A stretch of DNA of 64,000 nucleotides from Canna indica. Lineage: Eukaryota; Streptophyta; Magnoliopsida; Zingiberales; Cannaceae. The notes beneath the pieces are model-generated. The model did not search any database and was not told where the DNA came from. It saw only the letters and a list, made by a program, of their open reading frames with translations. The translations under genes and the position numbers were made by a program. The DNA lies in NCBI GenBank assembly GCA_034359265.1, contig CP136895.1:2172501-2236500 (forward strand). The letters run 5' to 3'. Within the stretch, counting starts at the first letter, position 1. Each line of letters starts with the position of its first letter. This document shows, piece after piece, positions 59,691 to 64,000 of the stretch.

Positions 59691-60707
59691 TCTGAAACCA
59701 TCAATGTTCTTTCCTCCCCCAAGTGATTGAATGATTTCTTAGTGATAGAAGTTGAAGTTGTCAAAGAATGATAAAGCATGATAAAGTATTGCTCTTGATC
59801 TTTCATATCACCTTTAACAAGTGCATACTCTAGCCTAAATGATGACACATGAAAAGATTTTGATGCTTGAAGAAGAGCTATTAGGGCTTGAAGAATATGA
59901 TTTTAGAATTCTTACAATTGCCCATGCTATATGTTTAAACTCTTTTATAATATCTTAAGTTTTCAATGTTGCTATCAATTAGGTTTTAGAATGATATCAC
60001 GATACCAGTAGAGTGTTTAAGATTTGCTTTCATTATTTTTATTTCTTTTCCACTATAAGAGCTAGTGAGCTACCACATCTTAGCTATCCATGCTTGCATC
60101 TTGGATTAACCATGCACTAGAAAACACTCTTCTTTTTGACCTAACAACAAACTTGATATATGTGCATCATATTTAGCACTTTTGCTGATCATTCATTTTA
60201 ATTTATTTTTGGCAAGATTAGTTGTCCTTGTTGATGCATGTGCTTTCTGTAAATGTTTGCATTATAAAGCCTCATATATCTTCATAGAGCAATATTATTT
60301 CTCATATAGTTTCATCTGAAGGGCTTACTTGGCCTCAATGCACAACTTGGTTCCTTTAGGTATGTGTATACATGAGTTGGTTATGTTTATCTAATATGAA
60401 ATTATGGACTTGGTTATGTCTATGTAATTTGATCAAATGATTATAGTGTATGGACTTCAATTTGGTTATATTTATGTACTTGAACATTTAAAATTATTAT
60501 ATTTATCAAATAAACAGGTATTTCAGTTCATGTCTTTTAATTGTTGGCTTAATTTGATTTTGAAAAGCTTTTATATGTTTACTCATCTTATCGGAGGGCA
60601 GGCCAAGGAAGAGCACCGGATCATCTGCTGACAATAGTTGCCCAAAGCCCTAGTTCAACCTCTTCTTCTCTTGGCACTGCCCTGGTCTCTGCTGGTCTGC
60701 CGCTACG
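59691..60707. other. Intergenic, upstream of the DNAJC17-like gene
   Basis: AT-rich until about 60590, then a GC-richer leader. Promoter presumed; no TATA box assigned. Confidence 0.45.
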
Positions 60708-62500
60708 ATGGCCGGCGGGCACGGTATGAAAGTTTCAGACGATGAGGATGTTGATCACTACGCTGTCCTCGGCCTCCCCTCTGGCGAGGAGGGCGCCAAG
60801 CTAACCCTAAAGGAGATAGAGAAAGCTTATCGAGAGCAATCGAGAATTCGCCACCCGGATAAGCGTCCTGATGACCCCAACGCCACCGCCGACTTCCAAC
60901 ATCTTAAGACCTCGTTCGAGGTTCTCAAGGACGAGGCTGCCCGCCGTATCTTTGATGCACGCCTCCGCGCCCGACGTGAGCGAGTGATCCATGATTCCTT
61001 TCTGGATACGAAGCGGAGAAAGCTAACAACCGACTTGGAGGAGCGGGAACGGGCTGCGGCAGCGGCAGAAGCGTCGGATCCCGCCAAGCAGGAGGAGCGT
61101 CGGGAGAAGGATGTGGCAGCACGAGTGCAGGAGGAGCTCGCCCAGTTCCAGGCAAGAAAGGCCAAGAAATTTGCGGCTGCACCCACTTCAAATTCCAAGG
61201 TATATTGATCTTTTATGATTTCTTGGTTTAGATGTTGATAATTATCACATGGAAGAAATAAGTCTTCTCTGACATGCAAATTAGAAAACTCTAGGGGTGA
61301 AAAATGGTTGGATTTTAATTGGAATGCAAACTCAATTTAGTTTTCTGGACTATACACTTAATTCTCCCTTGTAACTGGTTTTGCATAATCTGTTAGACAT
61401 CTGAGCAAGAAAAGAACGGAGAAAATGGAGGAACTGCTACTGATAAGGAAAGAATGTTGAAGGTCTCTTGGGAGAGGAACTTGGGGGACTATACTGCTGT
61501 TAAGCTGCAGGAGCTTTTTGAGAGGTTTGGAGGGGTTGAAGATGTTGTGATTAGGTCAAAGGCATCAAAGAAGAAAGGTTCTGCTATTGTTGTCATGTCT
61601 TCCAAAGATGCTGCAGTGAGTTTCTTTCCTCTTGAATATTTGCTGTTCAATTTTGCTTTAAAATTGCAATGCACTTGTTCTTGATGTTTTTCTTCAAAAG
61701 GTGCAGTGTAGCAAGTTATTAGGAAAAAGATCATGTCATAACTCCAATGTTAGTAGGCATTATGCTTTTAGGTGTTTTGGTTGTTTACCTTTAATATCTT
61801 CATAATATCTGATGTGCTCAATTCCTTAATTTCTAGAAGTCTTGTTCTGGACTTTTGATACCAAATGTGGAAATAGACTTGCACAAAGTTCTTTGCAAAA
61901 CTGAAAATTTTACAACTAAAAGAACCTATAAGAATTGGAAGTCGAAAAAAGAGAGCATTTGTTGATAAATTCACATATTTGTTAAGCCAAAACAATGTTA
62001 CATATTAAAATGTTGAAAGTTTGAAACCAACTAAAAGTCGGAATTACTATGTTGGATCCAGCTACAAAGTATTCATGACGTAGTCTGAATGTTGAAACTT
62101 CAAATTTCAGTTATTCACTTAGATTTCTAGATTTTAATTAGTAATTCTTGGTTTGAGATCTGCACCATATCTTCTGACATTTCTTCTGTTATGATCTGAT
62201 CTCTAGTAGAGATGATGTAATATTTATCTGTCTTATATTTTCACCAGTCCTAATTTTATATGCTATATATGCTATGCTAAGCTATTGCTATAATGCTATA
62301 CATGTCAGGTGGCTGCTACACGGAGCATGTGTGGCAGTCTTTCGAATCCTTTGCTTGTTCTCCCAGTTCAAGCTGCTGCTTGTGATATATCAGGCACTTT
62401 TTCCAAAACAACTGCTGATCCCATCAACCCTAAACTCAATAATATTATTGGAGCTGGTTTTCAAGACTATGAGACATCTATTATGAAGAAACTTCAAAAG
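60708..62500 (+). CDS. DNAJC17: DNAJC17-like protein (J domain plus RRM), 3' end not found
   Basis: Three exons: 60708-61199, 61397-61615, 62309-62500, giving 301 codons with phase 0 joints; the last donor (CAAAAG|GTATGA) shows that coding continues. DNAJC17 proteins are nuclear J-domain proteins linked to spliceosome function. The J domain is at residues 16-85 with HPD at 49-51 (YREQSRIRHPDKRPDDP). A charged Glu/Arg/Ala helix follows (about 100-155). A single RRM starts near residue 187 (LKVSWERNLGDYTAVKLQEL, FERFGGVEDVVIR, KKGSAIVVMSSKDAA). The remaining exon or exons were not recognised up to 64000 and probably lie further right. The start is the first ATG after a GC-rich leader; a second in-frame Met is at residue 7. 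Confidence 0.92.
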
Positions 62501-63404
62501 GTATGACAAATTACATTGTTATATGCGTAACCCTTTTTTCTCTTTGATTTTACACATGGTGTAGCCTTGTTTAAGGACTTCACCTTTATTTGTGCTTCTT
62601 ATGTTGCATTTGTTGATTAATTTGACACCAGTAACCAAGCAAGTCATTTGTTATGTAGCAAAATCCGAAATATACAGTTGAATTAATTGAGTTGTCTATA
62701 TATAATATTGCAAGCTTTGTTTATTCTTTTTACCACTGAGCTACTGATGTTGCAAACTACAATGTAGTTTATCTATATTATTGGAAGAGTTTAGCTTTCG
62801 GTAATTTTGATAGTTTTGTTAGTCATTATTTTGGTTCATTTGAAAAACATCCCGCTGAACTAGAAAAGGTACTCCAGAGGGTCTGAAAATATTTGAGGAA
62901 GTATTTGTAGTTATTGCAATTGCCTCCTTTCACTTCCACTCCCAAGCGATCTTCATTTTCTTTAATTTGTGGAGGATGGTATACTGTCAACAACTAGAAC
63001 TCAATTTACTGATTTAAGATCATGATGAAAATCTAACTCAATTTCCAATCACAAGAGTTTGTTTGACACCTATCAGTCAGAATGTTCGATTATTTTTGTG
63101 TGATATTTAAATACGCGGAATGATCAGCCAAAGATAATGTCATTAGATATTCTTCTGACACTTGTATTATTTCAAGCTATTACAAAGTCTTCATTTGAGT
63201 TATCTTGTTAACCTTTAAATTTCTTAACAAATGTTTTAATGTTTGGTCCGCCCCACTTGGTACGACTGCTACCTACATATTTCACCAGTTTCTACCTTAT
63301 ATGCATTTTTCCTCTTTTAAATATATAATGCTTTTCTATTTTATTCTTTTTCATCTATTTTTTTTCCCTCTCCCTGTCCCCCCCTTTCTTCTCCTACCTT
63401 CCTC
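62501..63404. other. DNAJC17-like intron 3, first part
   Basis: T-rich intron sequence with no exon recognised. A pyrimidine-rich stretch at 63345-63405 precedes the duplicated block. Confidence 0.5.
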
Positions 63405-63826
63405 GCCTGCGATACCAAGTTGTATGTTATGTTGGTACAGTCCCAATATATGCCTCTGGCTCTCGGTTATCAGCACAAACCAATATTCCAAATGTTGCTT
63501 CTAAGTAAGATCCCTTAGTCATTTCAGTTTTTTTCCATATGGTTTGACTCAAATAGCAGTACGTGATCCTTTTGTCATGTATATGTCTTTGTTAAGAGGC
63601 ATTGTTTGAGAAGTGGCCTGCGATACCAAGTTGTATGTTATGTTGGTACAGTCTCAATATATGCCTCTGGCTCTCGGTTATCAGCACAAACCAATATTCC
63701 AAATGTTGCTTCTAAGTAAGATCCCTTAGTCATTTCAGTTTTTTTCCATATGGTTTGACTCAAATAGCAGTACGTGATCCTTTTGTCATGTATATGTCTT
63801 TGTTAAGAGGCATTGTTTGAGAAGTG
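63405..63826. repeat. Near-perfect 211-bp tandem duplication
   Basis: Unit 1 is 63405-63615 and unit 2 is 63616-63826, both starting GCCTGCGATACCAAG and ending GTTTGAGAAGTG. I find one difference, C or T in GTACAGTCCCAATA (unit 1) and GTACAGTCTCAATA (unit 2). Each unit has an acceptor-like TACAG and a donor-like AAGTAAG 60-70 bp further on. Confidence 0.93.
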
Positions 63827-64000
63827 AAGAATAATTACTTTGCTGTGTGTGAGTTTTTCATAGAAAGAAAAGCAGTAGATGAAAAGGGAAAGCAAGGATT
63901 ATTGATACAAACATGTGTATCTAACTAGGTATGACAGAGGGGGGAGGTGCTTTTGTGCTTTTGGCCTGTCAAAATTGTTTCCTTCTATAGAAATTTCAAG

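Noticed and set aside
1..64000. tRNA genes, rRNA genes, CRISPR arrays, bacterial-type operons
   Set aside because: B-box hits belong to SINE-like units without cloverleaf folding; no array of equal spaced repeats with unique spacers; gene structure is eukaryotic throughout.

Overview
This window is nuclear DNA of a flowering plant. The genes are split by many GT-AG introns, the proteins belong to plant families (chloroplast CPP1, plant-type LARP1, plant RING-H2 NIP-like protein, plant mitochondrial aconitase), and the AT-rich intergenic DNA is full of MITEs, SINE-like units and LTR elements. GC-rich first exons beside AT-rich introns would suit a non-grass monocot, but I cannot name the species.

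Layout: (1) 251-5605, minus: La-related protein 1, whose C-terminal exons lie beyond the left edge. (2) 5.6-9.1 kb: repeats. (3) 9082-15543, minus: 26S proteasome lid subunit RPN3, complete, 488 aa, with a 4.3 kb intron holding several mobile elements. (4) 15.5-17.5 kb: divergent promoter region with more MITE relics. (5) 17529-19732, plus: coiled-coil protein of unknown function, 339 aa. (6) 19897-22630: a miniature LTR element (TRIM) whose 5' LTR is split by a 2.4 kb solo-LTR-like insertion. (7) 24962-29654, plus: CPP1, whose first intron holds a Harbinger-like element that itself carries a hAT-like MITE. (8) 30468-32345, minus: decayed PP2C phosphatase. (9) 34122-35529, minus: NIP-like RING-H2 membrane protein. 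(10) 36-47.9 kb: about 12 kb without a supportable gene, AT-rich, with hAT MITEs and a SINE cluster. (11) 47987-56048, plus: mitochondrial-type aconitase, 20 exons, 983 aa. (12) 56.7-59.7 kb: a LINE reverse transcriptase relic and a second, inverted copy of the solo-LTR family. (13) 60708 to beyond the right edge, plus: DNAJC17-like J/RRM protein.

The genes are unrelated housekeeping functions (translation, proteolysis, chloroplast biogenesis, ubiquitin signalling, carbon metabolism, splicing-linked chaperone) and form no operon or cluster. I found no new multi-gene system. The richest material is the nested mobile elements, several dated by target-site duplications read directly, and some splice features: a GC-AG intron in RPN3, and a 102-nt intron in LARP1 that is divisible by three and carries a stop. 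Exon joints were chosen by hand from splice dinucleotides, reading phase and family conservation; all phases close for the complete genes.
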